A DNA stretch of 64,000 bases, taken from contig DDVS01000005.1 of NCBI GenBank assembly GCA_002345565.1, positions 124,001 through 188,000 on the forward strand. Direction: 5' to 3'. Below are positions 8,195 to 17,011 of this stretch, piece by piece; position 1 is the stretch's first letter, and the number at the start of each line of letters is the position of its first letter. The notes under the pieces were generated by a model. That model saw only the letters and a list, made by a program, of their open reading frames with translations, was not told the DNA's origin and made no database searches. The position numbers and the translations under genes were made by a program. This stretch comes from Flavobacteriales bacterium UBA2306. GTDB lineage: Bacteria > Bacteroidota > Bacteroidia > Flavobacteriales > Weeksellaceae.

Positions 8195-9178
8195 ATGCCA
8201 GTTTTCAACATTTTACACATTACGAGATACGAATATTCTTCTGCGGTTACAGACAGTGCAAACCAAATTATTTTGTCTCCATTGACAAATGATTTTCAAG
8301 AAGTTATTGAACAGAGGATTTCTCTGTTCCCAAATTCCAATATTGATTATTATTACGATTATTTTACCAACAGAATTGGGGTTTTCACAATTGTGGAACC
8401 ACATCATTTTTTGGAAATCAAAGTAAAATTGGTTGTAGAAACTTTTCCGATAGAATTGCCTGTCATCAATCTGAATGTTGATGAACAATGGCAAATCGTG
8501 AAAGAACAATCAACGCAATTTCCTTACATCGATTTTGTAAGACAGGAAAATATTAAGAATAAAGAAGAGATTTTGTCAATTATAAAATCGGTTGCAACTT
8601 CGGATTTATCTGTGATGGAAACAACGACAGCTTTGTCAACGTATATTTATGAAAATTTCACTTACAGACAAGGAATTACGGATTTTGAAACGGAAATAGA
8701 TGAGATTTGGGAACTGAAAGCAGGTGTTTGTCAGGATTTTGCACATTTGCTTTTGGGAATGTTGAGAATGCTGGGCGTTCCTTCGAGATATGTCAGTGGA
8801 TACATCAGTCCGAGCAATCAGGAATTGAGAGGTGAAGGTGCAACGCACGCTTGGGTGGAAGTTTTTATTCCGGGATACGGTTGGCTTGGAAACGACCCGA
8901 CTAATAATTGTTGGGTAAGTGACCGACATATCAAGATTGCGGTGGGAAGAGATTTCAAAGATTGTACGCCCGTGAAAGGAACTTACAAGGGAACATCCAG
9001 TCACAAATTAGGCGTTTCTGTAATTATCACAACTGATAAAACTAAAAATCTGACCGAAGTTCCTAAAGTTCCAATGTACATCCGAGAAAATAATCCATCG
9101 ATTGAGGAGATTTTACCACAAAGTAATTCTTACCGAATGTTTTTAGAAATGCAACAGCAACAACAGCAACAACAATAG
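8195..9178 (+). CDS. Transglutaminase-like family protein with polyglutamine tail
   Basis: Cysteine-protease-fold protein. The N-terminal beta domain (residues 1-90) is of the bacterial transglutaminase N-terminal type, and the core domain carries the Cys179 (AGVCQDFAH), His218 (ATHAWVEV) and Asp234 (GNDPTNN) triad. It may act as a peptidase or amide-forming enzyme on the product of the ATP-grasp partner. No signal peptide is seen, so it is probably cytoplasmic. The C-terminus ends in MQQQQQQQQQ-like residues from CAA/CAG repeats, probably variable in length and not part of the fold. Confidence 0.9.
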   Translation: MPVFNILHITRYEYSSAVTDSANQIILSPLTNDFQEVIEQRISLFPNSNIDYYYDYFTNRIGVFTIVEPHHFLEIKVKLVVETFPIELPVINLNVDEQWQIVKEQSTQFPYIDFVRQENIKNKEEILSIIKSVATSDLSVMETTTALSTYIYENFTYRQGITDFETEIDEIWELKAGVCQDFAHLLLGMLRMLGVPSRYVSGYISPSNQELRGEGATHAWVEVFIPGYGWLGNDPTNNCWVSDRHIKIAVGRDFKDCTPVKGTYKGTSSHKLGVSVIITTDKTKNLTEVPKVPMYIRENNPSIEEILPQSNSYRMFLEMQQQQQQQQ

Positions 9179-9206
9179 TTTGTATATTTGGAATTGATTG
9201 TTCTGT

Positions 9207-9635
9207 ATGGATTTTTTGAAGAAATTATATAAAATACTGATTCCGTTTTACACCTTATTTTTGCTTTATCTGATGTTTTTCGGATTTGGAAGAAGTCAGT
9301 ATGATATTAATATTGTAAGGCTGATTCCGATGTTCTCAACGGTTGGTTTTGTAAAGCAAACGATTCGTTGGAAAACGATTATCATTAATATTTTCGGAAA
9401 TATCCTGATGTTTGTTCCTTTTGGATCTTTAGGAATTGTCTTTCCGAAACTCAACAACTTTTGGATTCTGATTTTAGACTTTCTTTTCGCGATTATTTTG
9501 ATAGAAAGTCTTCAGTATTTCACAAGATTGGGGGTTTTTGATATCGATGATGTAATTCTAAATACAGTTGGTGTAGCGATTGGATTTTGGATTTATCAGT
9601 TGTTTGAGAGAAAATTTATTGATAAACATTCTTAG
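9207..9635 (+). CDS. VanZ family membrane protein
   Basis: Small polytopic protein of the VanZ-like family (142 aa from the ATG chosen here; a TTG nine bases upstream is less likely). Hydrophobic segments alternate with the typical NIFGNILMFVPFGSLG and the acidic-hydrophobic ESLQYFTRLGVFDIDDVILNTVG motifs. VanZ in enterococci gives low-level teicoplanin resistance, but most family members have no known role. Its 3' end overlaps the end of the convergent GNAT gene. Confidence 0.85.
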   Translation: MDFLKKLYKILIPFYTLFLLYLMFFGFGRSQYDINIVRLIPMFSTVGFVKQTIRWKTIIINIFGNILMFVPFGSLGIVFPKLNNFWILILDFLFAIILIESLQYFTRLGVFDIDDVILNTVGVAIGFWIYQLFERKFIDKHS

Positions 9636-10046
9636 TATGAACTTCCATCCATCTTGCTGGGTCTTTGATATGATTCCAACAAATTTTTTATAAAGTTCGT
9701 GCGCATCAGCCGTTAGCAGAATCCATCTTCTCAAACCTTGTAATTCTTGATGATTCATAATGTTTTCCATTAATAATTTTGACAAACCCAATCCCCGAAA
9801 TTCATCCAAAATAAAAACATCTCCCAAATAAGCAATCGTCGTAAAATCGGTAATCACTTTCGCAAATCCAACTTGTTTATCTTGATAAAAAACACCGAAA
9901 CAAAAAGAATTAGCAATAGATTTTTCAACTATTTCTCTCGGAACGCCTTTCGCCCAATAAGATTCTTCTGATAAATAATGATGAATGGTTTGTATGTCCA
10001 TTTTGGATTTGTCAGTAGATATATAGAAGTCGTTTTTGTCGTACAT
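9558..10046 (-). CDS. GNAT family N-acetyltransferase, apparent 3' frameshift
   Basis: Acetyl-CoA-dependent N-acetyltransferase fold. The acetyl-CoA loop region reads VFILDEFRGLGLSKLL, and LLTADAHELYKKF is the typical C-terminal strand and helix. After KKF the frame runs into unrelated sequence (VGIISKTQQDGW). Restoring one C near 9680 on the plus strand gives FGWNHIKDPARWMEV and a stop at 9616, exactly the ending expected of this subfamily. The gene therefore carries a one-base deletion, either real or a sequencing error. It is 4 bp downstream of the next minus-strand gene. Confidence 0.85.
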   Translation of the reverse strand: MYDKNDFYISTDKSKMDIQTIHHYLSEESYWAKGVPREIVEKSIANSFCFGVFYQDKQVGFAKVITDFTTIAYLGDVFILDEFRGLGLSKLLMENIMNHQELQGLRRWILLTADAHELYKKFVGIISKTQQDGWKFILRMFINKFSLKQLINPKSNRYTNCI

Positions 10047-10050
10047 TATT

Positions 10051-10806
10051 CTATGAGTTATTTAAAGCTTTCATTTCAAAGTAACAATTTTCACAAACCA
10101 TTTTTATGCTTGCAAATTTTTCGGATTCTTCATTCCAACCATTGTATTTGACTCTTATTTTTTCACAGTCATCACACCAAGCTTCGAAATATTCTTCGTC
10201 TTCCAAATCCATATCTGGAGTAGCTTCAAAAGATTCGATAAATCCTCTTTTTGTTTCAGGATCCAAATGTTGACAAACAAAAGCAGGTCTCCTATAGCCG
10301 TGATTTCCACATTCTAGTTTTTTCTGCTTCAGTTTTTTCACTTCTGAATTTCCATCTGCGTAAACTTGTTCAGTAATTAAAACATAATATTCTAAGTTCT
10401 CAAGGTTGATTTTGTAAGTCCCGATTCCTTTTAAAATTTCAAAAGCAATAGCAAGGAATTCCCATCCGTCATATTCATCACTTGGAAATGTTCCGTTTGT
10501 TAGTTTTTCATAATTATTTTCTTCTCCGAATTTTTTAATTTTTAAAGTCTCAACTTTATTTTTCTCGGACAAATAATTATTGAACCAGCTCCACATCAAG
10601 GTTTTTGATGTTAGTGAAAATGTTCCGATTGGAATGTATTTGAAAAAGACTTCATCATTATCATCATTGTAAAGTCTTAAAATTTCTACATCAGCATCAT
10701 AAAACCAATGGGCGAAATCATCAAGCTTAAATTCTGCCTTAAAATCATTTTGAATTGGAATTAATTTGTTTAATTCAGATTCTGAAAATTCCTTGTAATC
10801 TATCAT
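10051..10806 (-). CDS. Hypothetical protein with Cys-rich C-terminus
   Basis: 251 aa, not recognised with certainty. The first half contains IGTFSLTSKTLMWSWFNNYL, reminiscent of the DUF6882 type of protein. The second half has CGNHG, FVCQHL, CDDCE and CENC, five or more cysteines with nearby histidines that could bind zinc. No signal peptide or membrane segment. It lies between proC and the GNAT gene, with spacers of 6 and 4 bp, so it is probably co-transcribed. Confidence 0.6.
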   Translation of the reverse strand: MIDYKEFSESELNKLIPIQNDFKAEFKLDDFAHWFYDADVEILRLYNDDNDEVFFKYIPIGTFSLTSKTLMWSWFNNYLSEKNKVETLKIKKFGEENNYEKLTNGTFPSDEYDGWEFLAIAFEILKGIGTYKINLENLEYYVLITEQVYADGNSEVKKLKQKKLECGNHGYRRPAFVCQHLDPETKRGFIESFEATPDMDLEDEEYFEAWCDDCEKIRVKYNGWNEESEKFASIKMVCENCYFEMKALNNS

Positions 10807-10812
10807 TTCCTA

Positions 10813-11616
10813 TTATGAATTCAATTCTTTCGCTCTGTTTTCAGCATCCAAAATTCCTTTTTTCAGAATTGATTTCAATTTGTTCTCTTCGAAGGTTTTC
10901 AGCGCCGCTTCCGTTGTTCCACCTTTTGAAGCTACATCTTTTATTAATTCTTCCAAAGATTTATCAGAATTATTAATGAGATGATATGCTCCTAACATTG
11001 TTTGTTTTACGAATAATTTAGATAGATTTTCATCAATTCCCATTTCGGTTCCTGCTTTTATCATGGCGTCGATGATATAATAGAAATAAGCAGGACCGCT
11101 TCCTGAAAGCGCGGTTACGCCGTTCAAAAGGCTTTCATCTTCCAAATAAACAGAACGTCCTGTTGAATTTAGTAAACGCTCGACGTTCATCAATTCCGAA
11201 AAAGAAATTCCTTCTGCCGCGGTATAACCCGTGATTCCCATTCCTAGAAGAGTAGGAGAGTTAGGCATTGCTCTTACAACGGATTTATGGTTCAAAAGTT
11301 TTTGGATTTTCTCAATCGAGATTCCTGCCATTATTGACAAAAGCATAGATTTTTCCGAAATACTGAAAGGCAAATTCTCAGCTACAAAACCAAAATCCTG
11401 AGGTTTCACAGCAATGATAATAAGGTCTGCTTCCAAATTTTGAATTTCATCAAAAGACGAGATTTCTGATTCTGGAAATAATGTTCTTATTTTATCTTTT
11501 TTATTCTCGTTTCGTGTGATGAGGTGTAGATTTTGCGGTTTTATCAATTCATATTTCAAAAAAGATTTTGAAAATGATAAACCCATATTTCCCGCTCCTA
11601 AAACTGCAATTTTCAT
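10813..11616 (-). CDS. proC: Pyrroline-5-carboxylate reductase
   Basis: Last step of proline synthesis: NAD(P)H-dependent reduction of 1-pyrroline-5-carboxylate. The N-terminal Rossmann motif is VLGAGNMGLSF, followed by IIAVKPQDF and the C-terminal dimerisation domain with ALSGSGPAYFYYIIDAM and ASKGGTTEAAL. Length 267 aa is normal. It is first in a minus-strand run with the two downstream genes. Confidence 0.95.
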   Translation of the reverse strand: MKIAVLGAGNMGLSFSKSFLKYELIKPQNLHLITRNENKKDKIRTLFPESEISSFDEIQNLEADLIIIAVKPQDFGFVAENLPFSISEKSMLLSIMAGISIEKIQKLLNHKSVVRAMPNSPTLLGMGITGYTAAEGISFSELMNVERLLNSTGRSVYLEDESLLNGVTALSGSGPAYFYYIIDAMIKAGTEMGIDENLSKLFVKQTMLGAYHLINNSDKSLEELIKDVASKGGTTEAALKTFEENKLKSILKKGILDAENRAKELNS

Positions 11617-11661
11617 TTGTGTTTTTAGTTTTATTTAAATGTTTTATATTAAATTAATTAT

Positions 11662-12168
11662 TTAATTCCATTTTGCTCCGATTGATACAATTGCGAAATA
11701 AATGATAAATATTATTATGTTCGTTGTTATGTTGGCAAAAATAAAAGGCTTAATTAGATTCCAACCTTTCATTTTTTGTTTTAATGCTAATAAATAAAAA
11801 GGAAATTCAATTATTAAAGTAGCGATAAAAGAAATTCCCATTCCAATTAAAAAACCGCCTAATTCATATTCTCCTAATCTAGTTTTTCCTCCCCAAAAGT
11901 CAGTATTTCCTCCAAGTTCAGAAAAATGTGGAGCAATGAAATATAGACCAATAAACATTGAGATGTAATTCGCAAGAATAATTATCCATTTTCTATTTAT
12001 CACATTGAATTTAGAAGTCAATATTTTACTTTCATAAATTCCAATTAGAGCATTTATCCAAATTAAATGTAAGAATCCAAACCACATCATTGGCGACCCT
12101 GCATTTGCTAGAACAAAATTTGGTAATAAAACTAGGAGTAAAATGATTAGTATATTTTCCTTCCTCAT
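11662..12168 (-). CDS. Hypothetical polytopic membrane protein
   Basis: Unknown protein of 168 aa with an N-terminal hydrophobic segment ending LPNFVLANAG (signal peptide or first helix) and about four more membrane segments. I chose the ATG at 12168 over one nine codons upstream, because the upstream one would overlap the dsbA-like gene and the shorter form starts at a signal-like MRKENILIILLL. No family was recognised. Confidence 0.55.
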   Translation of the reverse strand: MRKENILIILLLVLLPNFVLANAGSPMMWFGFLHLIWINALIGIYESKILTSKFNVINRKWIIILANYISMFIGLYFIAPHFSELGGNTDFWGGKTRLGEYELGGFLIGMGISFIATLIIEFPFYLLALKQKMKGWNLIKPFIFANITTNIIIFIIYFAIVSIGAKWN

Positions 12169-12188
12169 TATAATTAATGATTTACGAA

Positions 12189-12890
12189 TTAACAATTTCC
12201 ATCAACATCACAAGAATCGCCTTCGCTTACAATATTGATTTTTGAATTGTTTTCTAAAAATTCGGACAAACTTTTCTCCAAAACTTCTGAAAATAAATGC
12301 GTAGGTTGTGCACCAGAAATGGCATACTTTCTGTTGAAAACAAAAAACGGAACGCTGTTGATTCCAAGTGAAGAAGCTTCTTCGATATCATTGTTGACCA
12401 ATTCTGTTAATTCTGGAGATTGAACTGCAGTTTCGATTTCCTCTTTTGTGAAACCTAATTTTCCTCCAATTTCAGACAGAACTTCAACATCATTAATATT
12501 TTTCCCAAGAATGAAATAAGCTTCAAACAGAAGTTCTTCCATTTCGTTGGCTTTGCCTTTTTCCTTGGCGAGTTGAACCAAGATTTGACTTTTAAAAGAA
12601 TTAGAAACTTTCACTTCATCAAAATTAAAATCAATTCCTGCATTTTTGCCTATTTGAATCAGGTTTTCGTGCATTTTGATGGTCTCTTGTAACGAGTGTC
12701 CTTTGATATCAGAAAGATAATCATAATGATTTCTGCTAAGGTCGGTTTTCATTTTCGGGTCGAGCTGGAAAGAATGCCAATTGACTTCAATCTTATCATT
12801 TTGAACGAAATTCTGAAGTGCTTTTTCAAAATTTTTCTTTCCAATGAAACAAAACGGACAACGTGTGTCGCTCCAAATATCTACTTTCAT
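12189..12890 (-). CDS. DsbA family oxidoreductase, FrnE-like
   Basis: Cytoplasmic thioredoxin-fold protein with a DsbA helical insert. The active-site CPFC is at residues 11-14 (SDTRCPFC), and the cis-Pro region is GINSVPFFVFNRKYAISGAQP, as in FrnE-like polyketide isomerase homologues. It lacks a signal peptide. The end SCDVDGNC adds two extra cysteines. The gene follows murB with a 12 bp gap and is probably in its operon. Substrate unknown. Confidence 0.88.
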   Translation of the reverse strand: MKVDIWSDTRCPFCFIGKKNFEKALQNFVQNDKIEVNWHSFQLDPKMKTDLSRNHYDYLSDIKGHSLQETIKMHENLIQIGKNAGIDFNFDEVKVSNSFKSQILVQLAKEKGKANEMEELLFEAYFILGKNINDVEVLSEIGGKLGFTKEEIETAVQSPELTELVNNDIEEASSLGINSVPFFVFNRKYAISGAQPTHLFSEVLEKSLSEFLENNSKINIVSEGDSCDVDGNC

Positions 12891-12902
12891 TTTTTTTTGA
12901 TT

Positions 12903-13916
12903 TTAAATGATATTAACTTCTCGTTCCAGCTCAATCCCGAATTTTTCTTTGACCGAATTGATGATTTCTGTTGAAAAATCGAAAATTTCTTTTCCAGTTG
13001 CATTTCCTGTAGCATTGATGATGACCAAAGCCTGCAATTTATGTGAAGCAACATTTTCGATTTGTTTCCCTTTCCATCCGGCTTGTTCAATCAGCCAACC
13101 TGCGGGAACTTTTACAAAATCTCCATTTGGATAACCCGGGATGTTTTCAAATTTTAGCTTTAGAGTTTCAAACTGTGAAAGTGGAATGGTTGGATTCTTA
13201 AAAAAACTTCCGGCGTTTCCTATTACTTTCGGGTCAGGTAATTTGCTTTGTCTGATGTTGATTACAGCTTTCGAAACATCTTGAATTGTTGGATTATTTA
13301 TTCCTAATGTTTCCAATTCAGACTTGATTGCTCCATATTCTACATCAATTTTGTGGTCTTTTCTGGTCAAACGGAAAGTCACTTCCAGAATCACATATTT
13401 CCCTTTGCCTTCTTGCTTAAAAATCGAATCTCTATATCCAAATCTGCATTGCTCAAGATTGAATGTTTCAATTTCCAATGTTTCAAGATTCAGAACTTTG
13501 CAAGATTCAAAAACATCTTTTATTTCTGTTCCGTAAGCACCGATATTCTGCATTGGAGAAGTGCCAACATTTCCAGGAATCAAAGACAGATTTTCTAATC
13601 CGCCATAATTTTTATCCAAACAATACATCACAAATTGATGCCATTTTTCTCCAGATTTTGCTGTGACTAAAACCTGATTATCATCAATAATTTCTTCTGA
13701 AATTCCTTTCAAATCCAATTGAATTGCCAATCCTTCAAAATCCTTGGTCAAAAGAATATTGCTTCCGCCACCAATGAATAAGAGTGGGAGAGAATGAGCG
13801 TTTGAGAATTTGAGGGTTTCAATTAATTCTTCGACAGAATTAACTTCTGAAAAATATCTTGCTGAAGCTTCAACTCCGAATGTATTAAATGGTTTTAGGG
13901 AAACGTTTTCCTGCAT
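12903..13916 (-). CDS. murB: UDP-N-acetylenolpyruvoylglucosamine reductase MurB
   Basis: FAD enzyme that reduces the enolpyruvyl group made by MurA, giving UDP-MurNAc for peptidoglycan. The FAD loop LFIGGGSNILL, the GNVGTSPMQNIGAYG stretch and the catalytic Ser region GNAGSFFKNP are present. The 337 aa length fits type I MurB. It follows the lipoprotein gene by 1 bp. Confidence 0.96.
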   Translation of the reverse strand: MQENVSLKPFNTFGVEASARYFSEVNSVEELIETLKFSNAHSLPLLFIGGGSNILLTKDFEGLAIQLDLKGISEEIIDDNQVLVTAKSGEKWHQFVMYCLDKNYGGLENLSLIPGNVGTSPMQNIGAYGTEIKDVFESCKVLNLETLEIETFNLEQCRFGYRDSIFKQEGKGKYVILEVTFRLTRKDHKIDVEYGAIKSELETLGINNPTIQDVSKAVINIRQSKLPDPKVIGNAGSFFKNPTIPLSQFETLKLKFENIPGYPNGDFVKVPAGWLIEQAGWKGKQIENVASHKLQALVIINATGNATGKEIFDFSTEIINSVKEKFGIELEREVNII

Positions 13917-13917
13917 T

Positions 13918-14364
13918 TTATTTATATTGAGAAAGCAGATTGTTGAGATTGGTTTTTAACTTTTCTAATTGTTTGTAGTTTTGTGCATCTTCAGAAGCGT
14001 TGAAGATTTCGTATTCTTTATCTTTTGTAACGATACTGAAAATCTCGTCGTGTCCGTCATAAACACCTTTTCTGGCTCCATTTTGCGTTTTATCTAAAAT
14101 TGAAATATCCAAACCTGAAACTAGTTTTTCCCAATCTTTAGAATTCAATTTTTTATTAAAATTAGGATAATCTTTCACTCGTCCACCTGCTGATGAAGCT
14201 GTTAAAGAATCTTTTGTCGCAGTTATAGACGTGAATCCGCCTCGTCCATAAGTGTTTCTTAATGTTATAGATTCGATTGTTGAATTTTGAGCGACCGTTT
14301 TACAACTGATTAAAAGCATTGCAAAAGCCGATGCAAGTAATCCCATTTTTAGTAATTTCATCAT
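13918..14364 (-). CDS. Putative lipoprotein, DUF6438-like
   Basis: 148 aa with a lipoprotein signal peptide (hydrophobic core, then LLISC, predicted lipidated Cys). The mature part contains SITLRNTYGRGGFTSITATKDS and an SGLDISILD stretch, similar to small secreted proteins of the DUF6438 type. Function unknown. It leads the murB unit. Confidence 0.65.
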   Translation of the reverse strand: MMKLLKMGLLASAFAMLLISCKTVAQNSTIESITLRNTYGRGGFTSITATKDSLTASSAGGRVKDYPNFNKKLNSKDWEKLVSGLDISILDKTQNGARKGVYDGHDEIFSIVTKDKEYEIFNASEDAQNYKQLEKLKTNLNNLLSQYK

Positions 14365-14397
14365 TTTGGATTTTATGATTGGTGTAAATTTAATGAT

Positions 14398-14446
14398 AAA
14401 ACCACATAGAAATCTTAATTTTAATCGAATTTTCTATGTGGTTTTT
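14398..14446 (-). terminator. Rho-independent terminator after the aminotransferase gene
   Basis: Inverted repeat of 15 bp (AAAACCACATAGAAA at 14398-14412; complement at 14431-14445) with a T-run when read on the minus strand, 22 bp past the aminotransferase stop. Confidence 0.8.
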
Positions 14447-14467
14447 GGGAATAGGTTTAAAACTGAT

Positions 14468-15676
14468 TTAGTTCAATCCAAATTCAGTTCTGTATTTTTC
14501 AATCGCATCTTTCAGAACTTCAACACTTCTTCGAAGGTCTTCTTGTTTCAAAACGTAAGCGATTCTTACTTGTTTTTTGCCCAATTCTGGATTGCTGTAA
14601 AAACCTCCCATTGGCGCAACCATCACGGTTTCATTATTATTGGAATAACTTTCCAAAAGCCATTGTGCAAATTTATCAGAATCATCTACCGGCAATTCTA
14701 CACCACAATAGAAAGCACCTTTTGGTTTTGGACAGATGACACCTGGGATTTCGTTTAATAATTCTACCAATAGATTTCTTCTGTTCGTATATTCTTCTCT
14801 CACTTTGGCGATATATTCTGCATCATTTTTGTGAGCTGCAGTTGCAGCAATTTGTCCCAAAAGAACTGGACTCAATCTCGCCTGAGCAAAAAGAATCGCT
14901 GCATCGTGGATTTTCTTTGAACGTGTAATCAAACAGCCGATTCTCGCACCACACATTGAATATCTTTTTGATTCTGAATCAATAACGATAACATTGTCTG
15001 CAACTTCAGGAAATTCGAACATAGAGATTTGCTGTTCTCCATCGTAAACATATTCTCTGTAAACTTCGTCAGAAATAATCACAATATCGTGTTTTTTTGC
15101 AATCTCAGCCAACTTTTGAAGTTCTTCTCTTGAATAAAGATAACCTGTTGGATTTCCTGGATTACAAACGACGATTGCTCTAGTTTTATCAGTAATTTTT
15201 TTCTCAAATTCTTCAATCGAAGGTAAAGCAAATCCAGTATCAATTGTTGAAGGAACTGCTACAACGTTAATATTAAAAGTTCCAGCAAATCCATTGTAAT
15301 TAGCGTAATAAGGCTCAGGAATAATAATCTCATCACCGTCATCACAAAGGGTGGAAATAGCAAAATTCAAAGCTTCTGAACCTCCGTTTGTAACAATGAA
15401 ATTATCTGGTGTTAAATCTGTAAATCCAAGAGAATGATAATACTCTGTCAAAGCTTTTCTGTACTCGATATTACCTTCTGATAAAGCATATTCCAAAACT
15501 TTGAGGTCGATGTTTTTTACAGCGTTCAAAGCTGTTTCAGGTGTTTCAATGTCTGGTTGACCAATGTTCAAGTGATAAACTTTGATTCCTTTTTGTTTTG
15601 CTTGAATAGCATAAGGAACTAATTTTCTAACTGGAGATGCAGGCATATGCTGCGCTCTTTGCGATATTTTCGGCAT
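14468..15676 (-). CDS. Pyridoxal phosphate-dependent aminotransferase, class I/II (AspC-like)
   Basis: Fold-type I aminotransferase, 402 aa, probably acting on aspartate or another amino acid with 2-oxoglutarate. Motifs: YHLNIGQPDIETP, TNGGSEALNFA for the cofactor phosphate, NPGNPTGYLY, and the PLP lysine in DSESKRYSMCGARIGC. Monocistronic: a promoter lies at 15697-15704 and a terminator after it. Amino acid specificity cannot be read from the sequence. Confidence 0.92.
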   Translation of the reverse strand: MPKISQRAQHMPASPVRKLVPYAIQAKQKGIKVYHLNIGQPDIETPETALNAVKNIDLKVLEYALSEGNIEYRKALTEYYHSLGFTDLTPDNFIVTNGGSEALNFAISTLCDDGDEIIIPEPYYANYNGFAGTFNINVVAVPSTIDTGFALPSIEEFEKKITDKTRAIVVCNPGNPTGYLYSREELQKLAEIAKKHDIVIISDEVYREYVYDGEQQISMFEFPEVADNVIVIDSESKRYSMCGARIGCLITRSKKIHDAAILFAQARLSPVLLGQIAATAAHKNDAEYIAKVREEYTNRRNLLVELLNEIPGVICPKPKGAFYCGVELPVDDSDKFAQWLLESYSNNNETVMVAPMGGFYSNPELGKKQVRIAYVLKQEDLRRSVEVLKDAIEKYRTEFGLN

Positions 15677-15696
15677 TATTATTTGACTTTGGGATA

Positions 15697-15740
15697 CAAA
15701 AATAAGCTTTAAATTTTCAATAAAAAAATTACTATTTTTG
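15697..15740. promoter_or_regulatory. Divergent promoters, aminotransferase / DUF1801 gene
   Basis: Minus-strand TATTTTTG at 15704-15697 for the aminotransferase and plus-strand TATTTTTG at 15733-15740 for the DUF1801 gene, both fitting TAnnTTTG. Confidence 0.5.
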
Positions 15741-15759
15741 ATTTAAAATAAATCCTCAA

Positions 15760-16215
15760 ATGCAGATTTTTGTTGACACTGTAGAAGAATATATTTCTCA
15801 AATTCCGGAAGAGAGAAGAGAACCATTTAGAAAGTTATTGGAAACGGTTGATGCCAACCTTCCTAAAGGGTTTCAACAAAATATGCAGTACGGAATGGTG
15901 ACTTGGTGCGTGCCTTTGGAAACTTATCCAGCAGGTTATCATTGCGTGAAAAATACACCGCTTCCTTTCCTTAGTGTAGCTTCTCAAAAGAATTTTGTGG
16001 CATTTTATAATATGGGAATTTATGCTGAACCAAAAATTCTGGACTGGTTTGTAGAAGAGTTTCCGAAACATTCCCAAAAGAAATTGGATATGGGGAAATC
16101 TTGTATTCGATTCAAAAAAATGGAAGATATTCCTTACGAACTGATGGGCGAACTTTGTACAAAGATTACTGTAGATGAGTGGATTGCAATTTATGAGAAG
16201 AATTATAAAAAGTAA
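15760..16215 (+). CDS. DUF1801 domain-containing protein
   Basis: Cytoplasmic protein of 151 aa related to the YdhG/DUF1801 family (frataxin-like fold; function not settled). Recognisable are the N-terminal VEEYISQIPEERREP, the central MQYGMVTWCVP and PFLSVASQKNFVAFY. Its final 23 bp overlap the chosen start of the next gene, so the two are likely co-translated. Confidence 0.82.
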   Translation: MQIFVDTVEEYISQIPEERREPFRKLLETVDANLPKGFQQNMQYGMVTWCVPLETYPAGYHCVKNTPLPFLSVASQKNFVAFYNMGIYAEPKILDWFVEEFPKHSQKKLDMGKSCIRFKKMEDIPYELMGELCTKITVDEWIAIYEKNYKK

Positions 16216-16837
16216 TCCGGTTTACCTTATTTTTGCGCTGTTTTTTTTAACAAGTTGCAAAACTTATAATACTTCGATTTTGGAAAATGGTGATTTACTT
16301 TTCGTTCCTGCTGTAGAATCTGGATTGTCTGGAGCTATTAATAATGTGACGCAGACAGAGAAAAAAACATCTTATGACCATATCGGAATTGTAAAAAAAG
16401 AAGAACACAATCTTTACGTTCTTCACGCTGCGCCAAAAGGTGGTTCTCAGAAACAAAAGATCAATCATTTTCTAAAAGAACAAACCAAATCCGGACAAAA
16501 AATTGATGTTTATCGTTTAAAATCTGAATTTCGATCATCTATACCAAATTCTGTTTCCAAAGCAGAAACTTTGGTTGGAAAACCTTATAACTTCAATTAT
16601 ATTCTGGATGAACAGTCTTATTACTGTTCAGATTTTGTTGAAAGAGCATTTCGTGATAATCAGATTTTCAAATTAGAACCAATGACTTTCGTTGACCCAG
16701 AAACTGGAAAAACCAATGCGTTCTGGGAAAAATTCTATCAAGACAAAAACCTGAAAGTTCCTGAAGGTGAACCTGGTTGTAACCCTAATGGATTGGCAGC
16801 TTCTGAAAAACTTTTTAAAGTAGGGGAGATAAAATAA
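16193..16837 (+). CDS. YiiX/YebB-like NlpC/P60 family cysteine hydrolase, lipoprotein
   Basis: Predicted lipoprotein hydrolase with a papain-like fold. The start at 16193 gives a short charged N-terminus, a hydrophobic core and LTSC for lipidation. GDLLFVP opens the domain, His is in SYDHIGIV and the catalytic Cys in YYCSDFVERAF. These fit the C92 peptidase (YiiX) group, which acts on cell-wall or lipid amide bonds. The upstream ATG at 16175 is also in frame but would weaken the signal peptide. Confidence 0.82.
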   Translation: MRRIIKSNPVYLIFALFFLTSCKTYNTSILENGDLLFVPAVESGLSGAINNVTQTEKKTSYDHIGIVKKEEHNLYVLHAAPKGGSQKQKINHFLKEQTKSGQKIDVYRLKSEFRSSIPNSVSKAETLVGKPYNFNYILDEQSYYCSDFVERAFRDNQIFKLEPMTFVDPETGKTNAFWEKFYQDKNLKVPEGEPGCNPNGLAASEKLFKVGEIK

Positions 16838-16915
16838 TCTTTATTATCAATTTATTTTTGGATTATTTCCAATGTTAACAAATAATGAATTTGTGTAAAA
16901 TTAATTCATACTTAT

Positions 16916-16945
16916 TTGGTAGGAATTAAATAATTTCTATATTTG
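16916..16945 (+). promoter_or_regulatory. Promoter of the Met leader / NIL transcript
   Basis: TTG at 16916-16918 and TATATTTG at 16938-16945, 19 bp apart, match the Flavobacterium TTG...TAnnTTTG pattern. The leader ATG is 18 nt downstream. Confidence 0.65.
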
Positions 16946-16963
16946 CATTGTAATTAAATGATA

Positions 16964-17011
16964 ATGAAACAGATTTTCTCACAGATGTCTATGATGTGTA
17001 ATTCGAACTGA
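16964..17011 (+). CDS. Met-rich leader peptide (15 aa)
   Basis: Short ORF encoding MKQIFSQMSMMCNSN: four Met codons in 15, three clustered as M-S-M-M followed by Cys, and a TGA stop. It has its own promoter and is followed within 30 nt by a terminator hairpin in front of a NIL-domain gene. This is the classic layout of a ribosome-mediated attenuator sensing charged tRNA-Met (and perhaps tRNA-Cys). It is too short for usual gene finders; the evidence is codon content plus RNA pairing. Confidence 0.7.
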   Translation: MKQIFSQMSMMCNSN

